A DNA stretch of 59,819 bases, from contig WGNK01000022.1 of assembly GCA_016124535.1 (NCBI GenBank), positions 1-59,819 on the forward strand, written 5' to 3'. The position numbers and the translations under genes are program-made. Origin of the DNA: Azospirillum sp. Lineage in GTDB: Bacteria; Pseudomonadota; Alphaproteobacteria; Azospirillales; Azospirillaceae. The notes below the pieces were generated by a model. That model was not told where the DNA came from, made no database searches, and saw only the letters and a list, made by a program, of their open reading frames with translations. Below are positions 50,159 to 59,192 of the stretch, piece by piece; the stretch's first letter is position 1, and each line of letters opens with the position of its first letter.

Positions 50159-51325
50159 TCAACGGCGGCCGGCGGCCCTGCGCAATAAATCCGCTGTGAC
50201 AATCGCGCCATGGCGATCGATGGTCAGGCGGGTCGGAGGGCGCGTGAGCGCCGCCGTGATCGCCGCCGCCAGGGCCGGCGCCGTGGGCGGATCGCCGTCG
50301 ACCCGTCCGACCAGGCCACGGGCCGCCAGCAGGTCGGTGCGCTGGCGCTGTTCGGTTTCGCCGGGCGCCTCGAACGGCACGATCACCGCCGGACAGCCGG
50401 CCTGCAGGACGTCGAGCAGGGTGTTGTAGCCGCCCTGGCTGACCGACACACGGCAGCGGCGCAACAGGGCCGGGAAGTCGGCACGGGCACGCTCGACCGT
50501 CACCCCCGGGGGCGCCTTTGCGGCCAGCGCGCGAAAATCCGGTTCTGGCAGGTCGAAGCCGGCCAGCAGCCGCCACGCTGCCGTGGCAAGCGGCGCATCG
50601 CCCTGGCGCAACAAGGGCCGCGTTGCCAGCGCCAGTTCGAGCAACGGCAGGCCGACCGCACCGCCGCCGCAGGACACGATCACTTCGCCGTCACCGTCGC
50701 CGCGACCGTTGCCCCGGGCATCGCTTTCGGGCGGCGGCGGCGCGACGTAGCCGGTATAGCGGATCAGGTCGGCGATCCGCGCCGCCGGAGGGAAGCTCGC
50801 TTCGAAGCCGATCAGCGCCGGGTCGCCGTGGACCAGGACCAGGTCGAAGTGGCGACGCGCGGTGTCGACCATGTCGTCGAGCCGGGCGGGATTCCGCTTG
50901 GTCACCAGGATATCGCGTACCGAACAGGCGACCAGCGGCTTCGGCCGGCGCTGTGCCACGGCTGCCAGCAACGGTTCCAGTTCGAACGCGAAGGCGCGGC
51001 GACCGAACGGAAAGCTTTCGACCAGCACCACCGCGGGTTGAAGCCGGTCATGGAGGTTCAGCAGCATCTGGCGGCGATGCTCGCGCCAGGGGGCATCGAG
51101 CGGATGCTCCCGCTCGTCCACCAGGCGCCTGAAGCCGGCATCGGCGGCGCGGGCCGGCGGCAGCTGGACCAGCCGCGCCGGCGCGAAATCGATCCCCGGC
51201 ACCGGGAATCCGCCCGAGGCGACGGTCACCTCGAAGCCGCTCGCGGCCAAGGCCCGAACCAGCGCCGCAGCCCGCCGGACATGACCGATGCCGAGCAGAT
51301 GCTGGACATGGAAAAGCAGGGGCAT
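50159..51325 (-). CDS. GT28/COG4671-like glycosyltransferase
   Basis: A 388-residue GT-B-fold protein. The start ATG 51325 gives MPLLFHVQHLLGIGHVRRAAALVRALAASGFEVTVASGG, the GHxRR-type nucleotide-sugar transferase N-terminus. C-terminal donor-binding motifs are VSCGGGAVGLPLLELAL and VSQGGYNTLLDVLQAGCPAVIVPFEAPGETEQRQRTDLLAARG. It resembles the predicted glycosyltransferases grouped as COG4671. It lies 17 nt after the cyclic-nucleotide-binding gene. Donor and acceptor are unknown. Confidence 0.85.
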   Translation of the reverse strand: MPLLFHVQHLLGIGHVRRAAALVRALAASGFEVTVASGGFPVPGIDFAPARLVQLPPARAADAGFRRLVDEREHPLDAPWREHRRQMLLNLHDRLQPAVVLVESFPFGRRAFAFELEPLLAAVAQRRPKPLVACSVRDILVTKRNPARLDDMVDTARRHFDLVLVHGDPALIGFEASFPPAARIADLIRYTGYVAPPPPESDARGNGRGDGDGEVIVSCGGGAVGLPLLELALATRPLLRQGDAPLATAAWRLLAGFDLPEPDFRALAAKAPPGVTVERARADFPALLRRCRVSVSQGGYNTLLDVLQAGCPAVIVPFEAPGETEQRQRTDLLAARGLVGRVDGDPPTAPALAAAITAALTRPPTRLTIDRHGAIVTADLLRRAAGRR

Positions 51326-51342
51326 GGGTTCGCCGGCCGGGA

Positions 51343-51804
51343 TCACTCGCTCTTCGGCAGCTTGATCGTGGCCTGGCGCAGCATGTCGGTGGTATGGACC
51401 AAGCGTTGGGCCAGGACCTGCATGATCGCCACCGCCATGGTCGGAAACTCGTTGATCAGCTCGAAGAACTGGTCGCGCGAGATGCGCAGCGTCGTCAGCG
51501 GTGTCGCCGCACGCACGGTCGCGGTGCGCGGCGAGTTGCACAGGATCGCGGTTTCCCCGACCACTTCGTTGCGTTCGATGCGATTGAGGATGAACGAGCC
51601 GGCCGGCGTGTCGGCGATGATCTCGACCGCGCCTTCGATGATCAGATAGGCGGCGTCGCCGGGCTCGCTCTGGCGAAACAGGGTTTCCCCGGCCTGGAAC
51701 ACCACCTGTTCGCTGGTGAAGGCGAGCAGCTTGAGCTTGGCCGGCTCGATATCTGCAAACATCGGGATTTTCTTCAGGAACGCGGCTTCCTCGGAAATGT
51801 TCAC
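51343..51804 (-). CDS. Cyclic-nucleotide-binding (CAP_ED) domain protein without DNA-binding domain
   Basis: A 153-residue protein starting at GTG 51804 behind GGAGAGG. It is a single cNMP-binding beta-roll: FLKKIPMFADIEPAKLKLLAF, the phosphate-binding region NEVVGETAILCNSPRTATVRA, then helix DQFFELINEFPTMAVAIMQVLAQRL. There is no helix-turn-helix, so it cannot act as a Crp-like regulator alone. The PBC signature G-E-x-A-x-L is kept, so nucleotide binding is plausible. It is coupled to the pseudo-ATPase ABC gene 27 nt upstream and may gate it. Confidence 0.85.
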   Translation of the reverse strand: MNISEEAAFLKKIPMFADIEPAKLKLLAFTSEQVVFQAGETLFRQSEPGDAAYLIIEGAVEIIADTPAGSFILNRIERNEVVGETAILCNSPRTATVRAATPLTTLRISRDQFFELINEFPTMAVAIMQVLAQRLVHTTDMLRQATIKLPKSE

Positions 51805-51831
51805 GGCGGCCTCTCCAGATCCCGATGCGGC

Positions 51832-54480
51832 CTACGCTTCGGAGAGCAATTTGTGGAAGGCGGTTCCCTGCCGGTTCAACTCGGCGAAACTGCCCGACTC
51901 GATAATCTGGCCACTGCGGGCGACAATGACCAGATCGAACTTTTCGGCGATCGCCGCCTGGGGCACGAACCAGATCAGCCCCTTGTTCTTCTGAACCTCG
52001 CGCACCAGATCGATCAGCTTGCTTCGCGTCGAGGGATCGAAGGCGGTTGTCGGATCATTGAGTACCAGCAGATCGGGGTTCTTCAGCAGTGCCCGCAGCA
52101 CCCCGACCTTCTGCCGCTGGACCGTGGACAGCCGGCCTCCGGCAACGCCCACTTGAAAATTGAGCCCGACATCGACGACCTCATCGAGCAGTTGATGATT
52201 CTTGACCGCCGATCGGATGGTCACCCCCAGTGATTTCTTTTGGGCGCGTTCCTTGCCATGGGCGACCCGGCCGAACAGGATATTGTCCAAAATCGTGGCC
52301 GACGAGGTGTAGGCCTCGGGGTCGAAGAATTCGATCGCCCCCTTGAGTTCGTCGGGCAGGTCGGCGGCGAAGGCGGCGCGCGCTTCCAGCACCCGGCGCG
52401 CTCGCGTCTCGGTGTAATGGCTGAGCCGGTGGCGGGCGGGGACCAGCTTGAAGACCAACGACAGCAAGCGGCTGCGGTTGGCCGGGGTCAGTGCTTTGAG
52501 CCCGTCTTTGTCGGCCTGCTGGAGCAAGGCCTGATAGAGCGGCAGGTCTTCGGCGGAGATGAAGCTGTAGCGCTCGAAAAATTCGTGCCCGGGGGCCAGG
52601 CCGGCGAACATTTCGGTCATCTCGGCGGCGACATCGCGCCCGATCTTGATGAATTCCTCGGTCAGGCCGCATTTGTCGAGCACCGACAACATATAGGGAT
52701 GATCGGCCAGCGACCCGAGGGTCAGCCGCTGGTCGACCGGCAGGCCGAACAGGATGTTTTCCGCGACCGTCGCGTTGACGTTGTAACGTTCCGGATCGAA
52801 CGGCTCGACCAGGCCGCGCAAAGCCGGGTCGCTCAGGCTCTGGCGCAGGCCGCGGCGTGCCTCCAGGATGCGCGCCGCCGTCTCCGGCGCCTGACGCGGG
52901 TCGAGCGTGCCGGACAGGCCCAGCTCGTAGACATCGTGGTCGAAGTCGAGTTGCCGCAGCAGCGAGCGTGTCCGCTCGGCCAGGGAGGCCGGGCCGTCGC
53001 AGCCGGCGGCCCGGTAGTCGGTCCAATCCGCCGCCAGGTCGTCGGTGCTATTGGCCGAAGCCAGCGCCTCGCGGACCCGGCGCTGGCGGCGGGCCTCGCC
53101 CGCGGCATCGTAGCGCGGCGGCTGCAGCGGGCGATGGCGCAGGCCATAGAACAGATTGTCGCGGAGCGTGCCGTAAAACAGATAGGGGGCCGCCCCGACA
53201 TAGGCGATTTGCCGTCCGGTGACGCTTTCGGGCAGCTGATCGAACTCCCGGCCCTCGATCACGATGCTGCCGCCGCTCGGCCGCAGCAGGCGGGCATAGA
53301 GTTGGGCCAGCTCATCGCGCCCGGTGCTGCCGGTCGCAACCAGCGCGACATGGCGGTCGAGCGGCAAGGCCGCGGACACCCCGTCGAGAATTTTGGCGGC
53401 ACCCTCCTCGCCGAGGCTGACATTGTTCAGCTGGAGCGTGCCCGTCAGTCGAACCGGCTCGGCGGGCTCGGCATGCAAGATTGCCGGATCGACCAGGTCC
53501 GGCGGCTGGAACTGTTCGATCACCTGTTCGTACTTGATCCGGATGTCCTCCTTCTGCTGATAGTAGTCGAGGAGTTCCTTCCAGGGTGCCGCCAGGTCCT
53601 TATAGGCGGCCAGGACCGCAACCAGCGATCCAAATGACAATTCTCCTTTGATGACCAGATAGCCGCCGATCGAATAGAAGAAAAAAGGGGTCAATTGATT
53701 GATAAAATTATTGAGAAATTTGATAAAGAATTTCCGTTGGTAAATCTCGAACCGGATATCGTAGATATCGCCGTAGCGGTCGGCGATATCGGCCAGATGG
53801 ACCGCCGAAGCGTCGTGATTGTGGATTTCCTGGACGCCGGCGACCGTCTCGCCGATCCGGTCGGCGATCTGGCGCATCGCGCGGACGCGACGTTTGCCCA
53901 GCTGGTTGACGTGGCGTTGCAGGCGCGGGATCAGCCAGCCCTGGAACGGATAGAGCGAGACCGCAGCCGCCCCCAGCACCGGATCCTGGACGAAGATGAA
54001 CGCGATATAGACCACCAGGGTTCCGCCCTGGAAAATCGGCTGTGCTATGGCATCGCCGATGAAGCCGCCCAGCGGTTCAACCTCGGCCGTGATCATCGGA
54101 ATGATTTCACCGGCCGACAGCTTCTTGAACCGCGGCAGGGGAAAGCGCAGCACCCTTGCATAGAGCTCATAGCGTAGCCGGCGCAGCATCCGCTCGCCGA
54201 GCCGGCCCTTCAAGGTGTTGATATGGTACTTAAATCCGCCGTTGACGAAGACCAGCGCCAAGAACGCCGCCGACAGCACCATCAAGAACGACACCTGGTC
54301 GACCGGGAAGCCGTAAAGCTCGGTCGGCACGTTCTTGCCGCCGATCGCCTGGTTGACGATCCGCTTGGGCAGGTCGAGTGACAGGTAGAGGAATGGGAAT
54401 GACGCCAGGGTGATCGCCAACAGTACGAACTGCTGGCGCAGGCTGTGGCGCAAAATGAACTTATAGACCGTCGGTTCCAT
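51832..54480 (-). CDS. ABC-transporter-like protein with decayed ATPase motifs and internal repeats
   Basis: An 882-residue protein. Residues 1-330 are an ABC exporter TMD (TM helices near 15-40, 60-82, 150-170, 260-300). From ~345 an NBD begins, but Walker A reads ATGSTGRDE (Arg388 for Lys, Asp389 for Ser), the Q-loop reads VGAAPYLFYGT, the signature reads LSTVQRQK (784-791) and Walker B reads LLVLNDPT. The H-loop His is absent (IWFVPQAA). Between Q-loop and signature lie ~330 extra residues containing two further copies of a FDPExY...AT(V/I)xxNILFG segment (558-579 and 716-737), echoing 435-446. The frame is intact, so it is probably functional but not a normal ATPase. Confidence 0.85.
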   Translation of the reverse strand: MEPTVYKFILRHSLRQQFVLLAITLASFPFLYLSLDLPKRIVNQAIGGKNVPTELYGFPVDQVSFLMVLSAAFLALVFVNGGFKYHINTLKGRLGERMLRRLRYELYARVLRFPLPRFKKLSAGEIIPMITAEVEPLGGFIGDAIAQPIFQGGTLVVYIAFIFVQDPVLGAAAVSLYPFQGWLIPRLQRHVNQLGKRRVRAMRQIADRIGETVAGVQEIHNHDASAVHLADIADRYGDIYDIRFEIYQRKFFIKFLNNFINQLTPFFFYSIGGYLVIKGELSFGSLVAVLAAYKDLAAPWKELLDYYQQKEDIRIKYEQVIEQFQPPDLVDPAILHAEPAEPVRLTGTLQLNNVSLGEEGAAKILDGVSAALPLDRHVALVATGSTGRDELAQLYARLLRPSGGSIVIEGREFDQLPESVTGRQIAYVGAAPYLFYGTLRDNLFYGLRHRPLQPPRYDAAGEARRQRRVREALASANSTDDLAADWTDYRAAGCDGPASLAERTRSLLRQLDFDHDVYELGLSGTLDPRQAPETAARILEARRGLRQSLSDPALRGLVEPFDPERYNVNATVAENILFGLPVDQRLTLGSLADHPYMLSVLDKCGLTEEFIKIGRDVAAEMTEMFAGLAPGHEFFERYSFISAEDLPLYQALLQQADKDGLKALTPANRSRLLSLVFKLVPARHRLSHYTETRARRVLEARAAFAADLPDELKGAIEFFDPEAYTSSATILDNILFGRVAHGKERAQKKSLGVTIRSAVKNHQLLDEVVDVGLNFQVGVAGGRLSTVQRQKVGVLRALLKNPDLLVLNDPTTAFDPSTRSKLIDLVREVQKNKGLIWFVPQAAIAEKFDLVIVARSGQIIESGSFAELNRQGTAFHKLLSEA

Positions 54481-54700
54481 CGCTGTCGGGCTGCAGTTCA
54501 CAGGTCGGGGTGTCGATCGGCCTGGTGCGACGGGCGCCGCCGGGGCGTTCCCGCACCAGTGTTGCCTTGATACTATAGCCGGCCGGAAACGGCAAATCTC
54601 GTAGCCTGGCTCGGACCTTTCTGGTAAATCGGACTCGTAAGGTTCGAGACGGCGCGGTTCGGGACGACACAGTTCAAGGCGGCGGCGACCTCGGACCAAG

Positions 54701-54726
54701 CCACCGCCAGTCAGGCGGTGGTGATT
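54701..54726 (+). terminator. Hairpin with T-tract in the leader of the GT operon
   Basis: The 333-nt divergent gap 54481-54813 contains CCACCGCC-AGTCA-GGCGGTGG (54701-54721) followed by TGATTTTT, a classic intrinsic-terminator shape on the plus strand. No plus-strand gene precedes it, so it would end a short leader or small RNA. A -10-like TACTAT at 54571-54576 lies about 130 nt upstream. Nothing else gene-like was seen in the gap. Confidence 0.5.
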
Positions 54727-54813
54727 TTTCTATCTTCAGGTTTGATGCAGGCGACGCCAGTTGCCGCGACGCGGGAGCAGCGTCAATGGGCCCCTTTGAT
54801 CGGACGACCGGCC

Positions 54814-56049
54814 ATGGCGACCCGACGGCAGCATAAACGCATCCTGATCTACAGCCACGATACCTTCGGCCTGGGGCATTTGCGCCGGTGCCGGACGATC
54901 GCGCACAGCCTGGTCGACATCAACCGGGAGCTGTCGGTCCTGATCCTCTCGGGCTCGCCGATCATCGGCAGCTTCGATTTCCGGGCGCGGGTCGATTTCG
55001 TGCGGATTCCGGGCGTGATCAAATTGCGCAACGGCGAATACACCTCGCTCAACCTGCACATCGATATCGAAGAAACCCTGGCGATGCGGGCTTCGATCAT
55101 CCGCCATACCGCGGAGATTTTCGATCCCGACCTGTTCATCGTCGACAAGGAACCGCTCGGCTTGCGCGGTGAGGTCAAGGACACGCTGGAGATGCTGAAG
55201 CAGCGCGGCACCCCGCTGGTGCTGGGTCTGCGCGATGTGATGGACGAGCCTGCGCTGCTGGCACCCGAGTGGGAGCGCAAGAACGTGCTGCCGGCGCTGG
55301 AGCATCTCTACGACGAGCTGTGGGTCTATGGATTGCCCCAGGTCTGCGATCCGCTCGACGGCCTGGATCTGCCGGCCTCGATCGGGCGCAAGACCACCTT
55401 CACCGGCTATCTCCGCCGAGCGCCGGTGTCCGGCGCGGCGTCCGGACCGGCGGGGGGGCGAGCCCCCTATATCCTGGTCACCCCCGGCGGCGGCGGCGAC
55501 GGCGAGGCCCTGGTCGATTGGGTCTTGCGGGCCTACGAGAGCGAAGGACGCATGCCCCACCGGGCGCTGATCGTGCTCGGTCCCTTCATGAATCAGGATC
55601 GCCAGGCCGAGTTCCAGGCCCGCGCCGCGAAGCTGCGCCGGGTCGAGGCGATCGGTTTCGATGCCCGGCTGGAGAGCCTGATCGAGCCGGCGCTGGGGAT
55701 GGTCGCGATGGGTGGCTATAACACCTTCTGCGAAATCCTGTCGTTCGATAAGCGGGCCTTGATCGTGCCGCGCCAGGCACCTCGGCGCGAGCAGTTGATC
55801 CGCGCCAGCCGCGCCCAGGAACTGGGTCTGTGCAGCATGCTGGTCGATGACGAAGTGCGCGATGCCGGCCAGATGGCGACCGCGTTGCGCCGGCTGGCGC
55901 AGCAGCAGCCGCCGTCCGATATCGTCGTGCCGGGATTGCTCGACGGTCTCGATAGCGTCAATCGCCTCGCCGCCCGTCTGCTCGAGCGCCGGGCCGAGCC
56001 GGTGCGCAGCCGGTTCGGCTGGTGGCGTGGCCGGCGGGCATCGGCCTGA
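54814..56049 (+). CDS. COG4671-type glycosyltransferase
   Basis: A 411-residue GT-B protein of the same broad type as the one at 50.2-51.3 kb. It has KRILIYSHDTFGLGHLRRCRTIAHSL, DLFIVDKEPLGLRGEV, LGLRDVMDEP, the ILVTPGGGGDGEALVDWVL donor motif and VAMGGYNTFCEILSFDKRALIVPRQAPRREQLIRA. ATG 54814 gives the conserved N-terminus, but its Shine-Dalgarno is weak and an ATG at 54745 is possible. Its stop overlaps the next GT start (TGATG). It probably adds a sugar early in the pathway encoded here. Confidence 0.85.
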   Translation: MATRRQHKRILIYSHDTFGLGHLRRCRTIAHSLVDINRELSVLILSGSPIIGSFDFRARVDFVRIPGVIKLRNGEYTSLNLHIDIEETLAMRASIIRHTAEIFDPDLFIVDKEPLGLRGEVKDTLEMLKQRGTPLVLGLRDVMDEPALLAPEWERKNVLPALEHLYDELWVYGLPQVCDPLDGLDLPASIGRKTTFTGYLRRAPVSGAASGPAGGRAPYILVTPGGGGDGEALVDWVLRAYESEGRMPHRALIVLGPFMNQDRQAEFQARAAKLRRVEAIGFDARLESLIEPALGMVAMGGYNTFCEILSFDKRALIVPRQAPRREQLIRASRAQELGLCSMLVDDEVRDAGQMATALRRLAQQQPPSDIVVPGLLDGLDSVNRLAARLLERRAEPVRSRFGWWRGRRASA

Positions 56050-57386
56050 TGGGGCTGTCCACGCCGCCGGGCCGGGTCTTGGTGCTGGTCAAGGGATGGC
56101 CGCGGCTGTCGGAGACCTTCATTGCCCAGGAGGTGCTGGCGCTGCAGCGGTTGGGCCTCGATCAGGTCATCGTGTCGCTGCGCCATCCGACCGACCACGA
56201 GCGTCACGCCTTGCACCGGCAGGTGACCGCACCGGTGCAGTATTTGCCGGAATATCTCCACCAGGAGCCTTTGCGGGTGCTGCGCGCGGTCGCGGCAGCG
56301 CGAAGGCTGCCGGGCTGGTCGGCGGCATTGAAGGCCTGGCTGACCGATCTGCCGCGCGACCTGACGTGCAACCGTATCCGCCGCTTCGGCCAGGCTTGTG
56401 TGGTCGCCGCCGAGTTGCCGGCCGGCGTCGGCTGGTTGCATGCTCACTTTCTGCACACCCCGGCCAGCGTCGCCCGCTATGCCGCTTTGCTGACCGGGCT
56501 TCCCTGGAGCTTCTCGGCCCACGCCAAAGACATCTGGACCGGCCAGCCCTGGGACCAGCGGGCCAAGCTGGCCGAGGCCGAATGGGGTGTTACCTGCTCC
56601 GAGCAGGGCCGCAACCATCTGGCGGCCCTGGCGCCGGAACCGGACCGGGTCGAACTGGTCTATCATGGTCTTGACTTCGCGCGCTTTCCAGCGCCGCCGC
56701 CGGCCCGGCCGCGGCGTGACGGCCGGGATGCCACGGATCCGGTGGTGCTGCTCTCGGTCGGGCGTGCCGTGGAAAAGAAAGGCTTCGACGTGCTGCTGGA
56801 GGCGTTGGCCCGGCTTCCTGCACAATATCAGTGGCGCTGGATTCACATCGGCGGCGGGCCGCTGTTGGCGGCTCTCAAGGGACAGGCGGCGCGGCTCGGC
56901 CTCGATCGGCGGATTTCGTGGCTCGGTGCCCGGCCCCAGGACCAGGTGATCGCGCAGTATCTGGCCGCCGACCTGTTCGTGCTGCCGGCGCGCCAGGCCC
57001 AGGACGGCGACCGCGACGGCCTGCCCAATGTCCTGATGGAGGCGCAGCTCATGGCGCTGCCCTGCATCGCGTCACGGATCGCGGCGATTCCCGAACTGAT
57101 CGACAGCGATGCCACGGGCGTGCTGGTGCCCCCGGACGACGTCGGGGCCCTGGCGGCCGCGCTGGTCAACCTGGTCGGCGATCCCGAGCAACGCGACCGG
57201 CTGGGCCGGGCCGGACGGGCGCGAGTGCGGAGCGCCTTTGGCTGCGCCGCCGGCATCGACCGGCTGTGGCGGCGCTTTTGCGATGGGCTCGCCGGTCATC
57301 GCCGCGGCCGGCCGTCGGCGCCGTCGGGGGCCTTGGCGCAAGCGCAGGGATCGGAGCCATGGACATCGCCTTCTATGCTCCGCTGA
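56049..57386 (+). CDS. Glycosyltransferase family 4 (first)
   Basis: A 445-residue GT4. The N-terminal acceptor domain has VLVLVKGWPRLSETFIAQEVLAL and WLHAHFLHTPASVARYAALLTGLPWSFSAHAKDIW. The C-terminal donor domain has VVLLSVGRAVEKKGFDVLLEAL and the E-x7-E-like motif in DGDRDGLPNVLMEAQLMALPCIAS. This matches exopolysaccharide/colanic-acid-type GT4 enzymes (WcaL-like). The 3' end overlaps the next glycosyltransferase by 28 nt, so the genes are tightly coupled. Confidence 0.9.
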   Translation: MGLSTPPGRVLVLVKGWPRLSETFIAQEVLALQRLGLDQVIVSLRHPTDHERHALHRQVTAPVQYLPEYLHQEPLRVLRAVAAARRLPGWSAALKAWLTDLPRDLTCNRIRRFGQACVVAAELPAGVGWLHAHFLHTPASVARYAALLTGLPWSFSAHAKDIWTGQPWDQRAKLAEAEWGVTCSEQGRNHLAALAPEPDRVELVYHGLDFARFPAPPPARPRRDGRDATDPVVLLSVGRAVEKKGFDVLLEALARLPAQYQWRWIHIGGGPLLAALKGQAARLGLDRRISWLGARPQDQVIAQYLAADLFVLPARQAQDGDRDGLPNVLMEAQLMALPCIASRIAAIPELIDSDATGVLVPPDDVGALAAALVNLVGDPEQRDRLGRAGRARVRSAFGCAAGIDRLWRRFCDGLAGHRRGRPSAPSGALAQAQGSEPWTSPSMLR

Positions 57387-58507
57387 AGCCGCCGAACCAC
57401 CCGGTTCCCTCGGGTGACCGCCGCATGGCCCGGCTGCTGATGGCGGCACTCGGCAGCGCAGGGCATCGGGTCACGCTGGCCTCGACCTTGCGCAGCTGGG
57501 ACGACGGCAGCCGCCCCGGCCGGCCCGAGCGCCTGGCCGCGCTCGGCCGACACTGTGCCGGCCGCTTGATCCGACACTGGCGGGCGCGGCCGCCGAGGCT
57601 GTGGTTCACCTATCATCTTTACCACAAGGCACCCGACTGGATCGGACCGGCGGTCGCCGATGCCTTCGAGATTCCCTATGTCGTCGCCGAAGCCTCCTAC
57701 GCACCCAAGCGGGCTCAGGGCCCCTGGGCGGCCGGCCATCGCGCCGCAGCCGCCGCGCTGGCCAGAGCGGATGCCGTGATCAATCTGGCCGGCGTCGATT
57801 CCGCCTGCGTGCTGCCGCTGCTGCGCGCGCCCGATCGGCTGGTCGGCTTGCCGCCGTTCCTCGACGCCGCACCGTACCGGGCGGCGGCCGAGCATCGCAC
57901 CGCGCACCGTCGGCGTCTGGCCGAGCAGTGGCGCCTGCCGTCGGCGCGGGCGTGGCTGCTGGCGGTCGGCATGATGCGCGAGGGCGACAAGCGGCGCTCC
58001 TATCAGGTGCTGGCGCGGGCTCTCCAAGTGCTGGGGAGCCTGGGGGACTGGCAGCTGGTGGTGGCGGGCGATGGACCGTGCCGCGGCGCGGTCGAGGCTG
58101 ATTTCGCCGGCGTTCCGCCGGACCGTCTCAGTTTCCTGGGCGCGGTCGCGGCGGACCAGCTGCCGGCGTGGTATGCCGCCGCCGATCTGATGGTCTGGCC
58201 GGCGATCAACGAGGCCTATGGCATGGCACTGTTGGAAGCGCAGGCCGCCGGCCTGCCGGCGGTCGCCGGGCGGAGCGGCGGCGTGCCTGACGTGGTGTGC
58301 GACGGCGTCTCCGGTCTGCTGGTGACGCCGGGCGATGCGGTCGGTTTCGCCGCGGCGATCGCCGCCTTGCTCGAAGATCCCGGCCGGCGCCGGGCGATGG
58401 GCCGGGCGGCCTTGGACCGGGTGGCGGCCGACCACGATTTTGCCGGCGCGGTCGCGGCTCTGGATGCCATCGTGACCCGGCTGGCCAGCCGCGGCGGGCC
58501 GCCATGA
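57359..58507 (+). CDS. Glycosyltransferase family 4 (second)
   Basis: A 382-residue GT4. It starts MDIAFYAPLKPPNHPVPSGDRRMARLL, has TYHLYHKAPDWIGPAVADAF and YVVAEASYAPKR in the acceptor domain, and INEAYGMALLEAQAAGLPAVAGRSGGVPDVV with the E-x7-E motif in the donor domain. The start was chosen at ATG 57359, where similarity to GT4 begins, inside the end of the preceding gene. Its stop overlaps the phosphatase start (ATGA). It acts in the same glycan pathway by context. Confidence 0.9.
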   Translation: MDIAFYAPLKPPNHPVPSGDRRMARLLMAALGSAGHRVTLASTLRSWDDGSRPGRPERLAALGRHCAGRLIRHWRARPPRLWFTYHLYHKAPDWIGPAVADAFEIPYVVAEASYAPKRAQGPWAAGHRAAAAALARADAVINLAGVDSACVLPLLRAPDRLVGLPPFLDAAPYRAAAEHRTAHRRRLAEQWRLPSARAWLLAVGMMREGDKRRSYQVLARALQVLGSLGDWQLVVAGDGPCRGAVEADFAGVPPDRLSFLGAVAADQLPAWYAAADLMVWPAINEAYGMALLEAQAAGLPAVAGRSGGVPDVVCDGVSGLLVTPGDAVGFAAAIAALLEDPGRRRAMGRAALDRVAADHDFAGAVAALDAIVTRLASRGGPP

Positions 58508-59079
58508 CGATGCTGCTGGTGATCCGGCATGCGGCCACCGCATGGAACCTGGACGGGCGGCTGCAGGGGCGCACCGATGTGCCGTTGTCCCAGGCCGGGC
58601 TGGTCGAGGCGCTGCGCTGGCGTCTGCCCAAGGGCGGGCGCCAGGCGATCTGGTTCACCAGTCCACTGATGCGCGCCCGCCAGACCGCCAGCCAGATCGG
58701 CCTCAGCGCCACCCCGGAGCCGGCGCTGCTCGAGATGAGCTGGGGCCGATGGGAAGGCAAGACCCTGGCCGAACTGCGGGCGTCCGGCGAGCTGCGGCCG
58801 GAATTGGAGGGGCTGGGCCTGGACCTGCGGCCGCCAGGCGGCGAGTCGCCGCGCGACGTCCAGGACCGCCTGCGGCCGTGGCTGCGTCAGATTGCCGGTG
58901 CCCATGCCGCGGTCGGTGCGGTCACCCACAAGGGGGTGCTGCGGGCGCTGCATGCCTTGGCGACCGGTTGGGACATGAAGGCCAAACCGGCCGAGGCGCT
59001 GAAAAGGGACTGTGCCCACTGTTTCACCATCCGGACCGGCGGGGTTCCCGTGGTCGCGGTGCTGAATATCCCGCTGTGA
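58504..59079 (+). CDS. Histidine phosphatase (phosphoglycerate-mutase-like)
   Basis: A 191-residue histidine-phosphatase-family protein. It has catalytic VIRHAATAWNLDGRLQGRTDVPLSQAG (RHxxT-like, His phospho-acceptor), SPLMRARQTA, GRWEGKTLAEL, GGESPRDVQDR and the second His in VGAVTHKGVLRAL. This is the CobC/GpmB-like type acting on small phosphorylated metabolites. Coupling to three glycosyltransferase genes suggests a sugar-phosphate or lipid-phosphate intermediate, but this is inference. Confidence 0.88.
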   Translation: MTMLLVIRHAATAWNLDGRLQGRTDVPLSQAGLVEALRWRLPKGGRQAIWFTSPLMRARQTASQIGLSATPEPALLEMSWGRWEGKTLAELRASGELRPELEGLGLDLRPPGGESPRDVQDRLRPWLRQIAGAHAAVGAVTHKGVLRALHALATGWDMKAKPAEALKRDCAHCFTIRTGGVPVVAVLNIPL

Positions 59080-59192
59080 CCGGATCGCCGATAGCTGACC
59101 GGCGCGGATCGGTCTGGATAAATTCCTTCAGCACCTTATGATATTGCTGAGGAGGGCGCAGATCGAACCGCCCCCAGGCTCCAGGAACCGAT

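Noticed and set aside
51832..54480. Ordinary ATP-driven lipid or peptide exporter
   Set aside because: Walker A, Walker B, signature and H-loop residues needed for ATP hydrolysis are all replaced.
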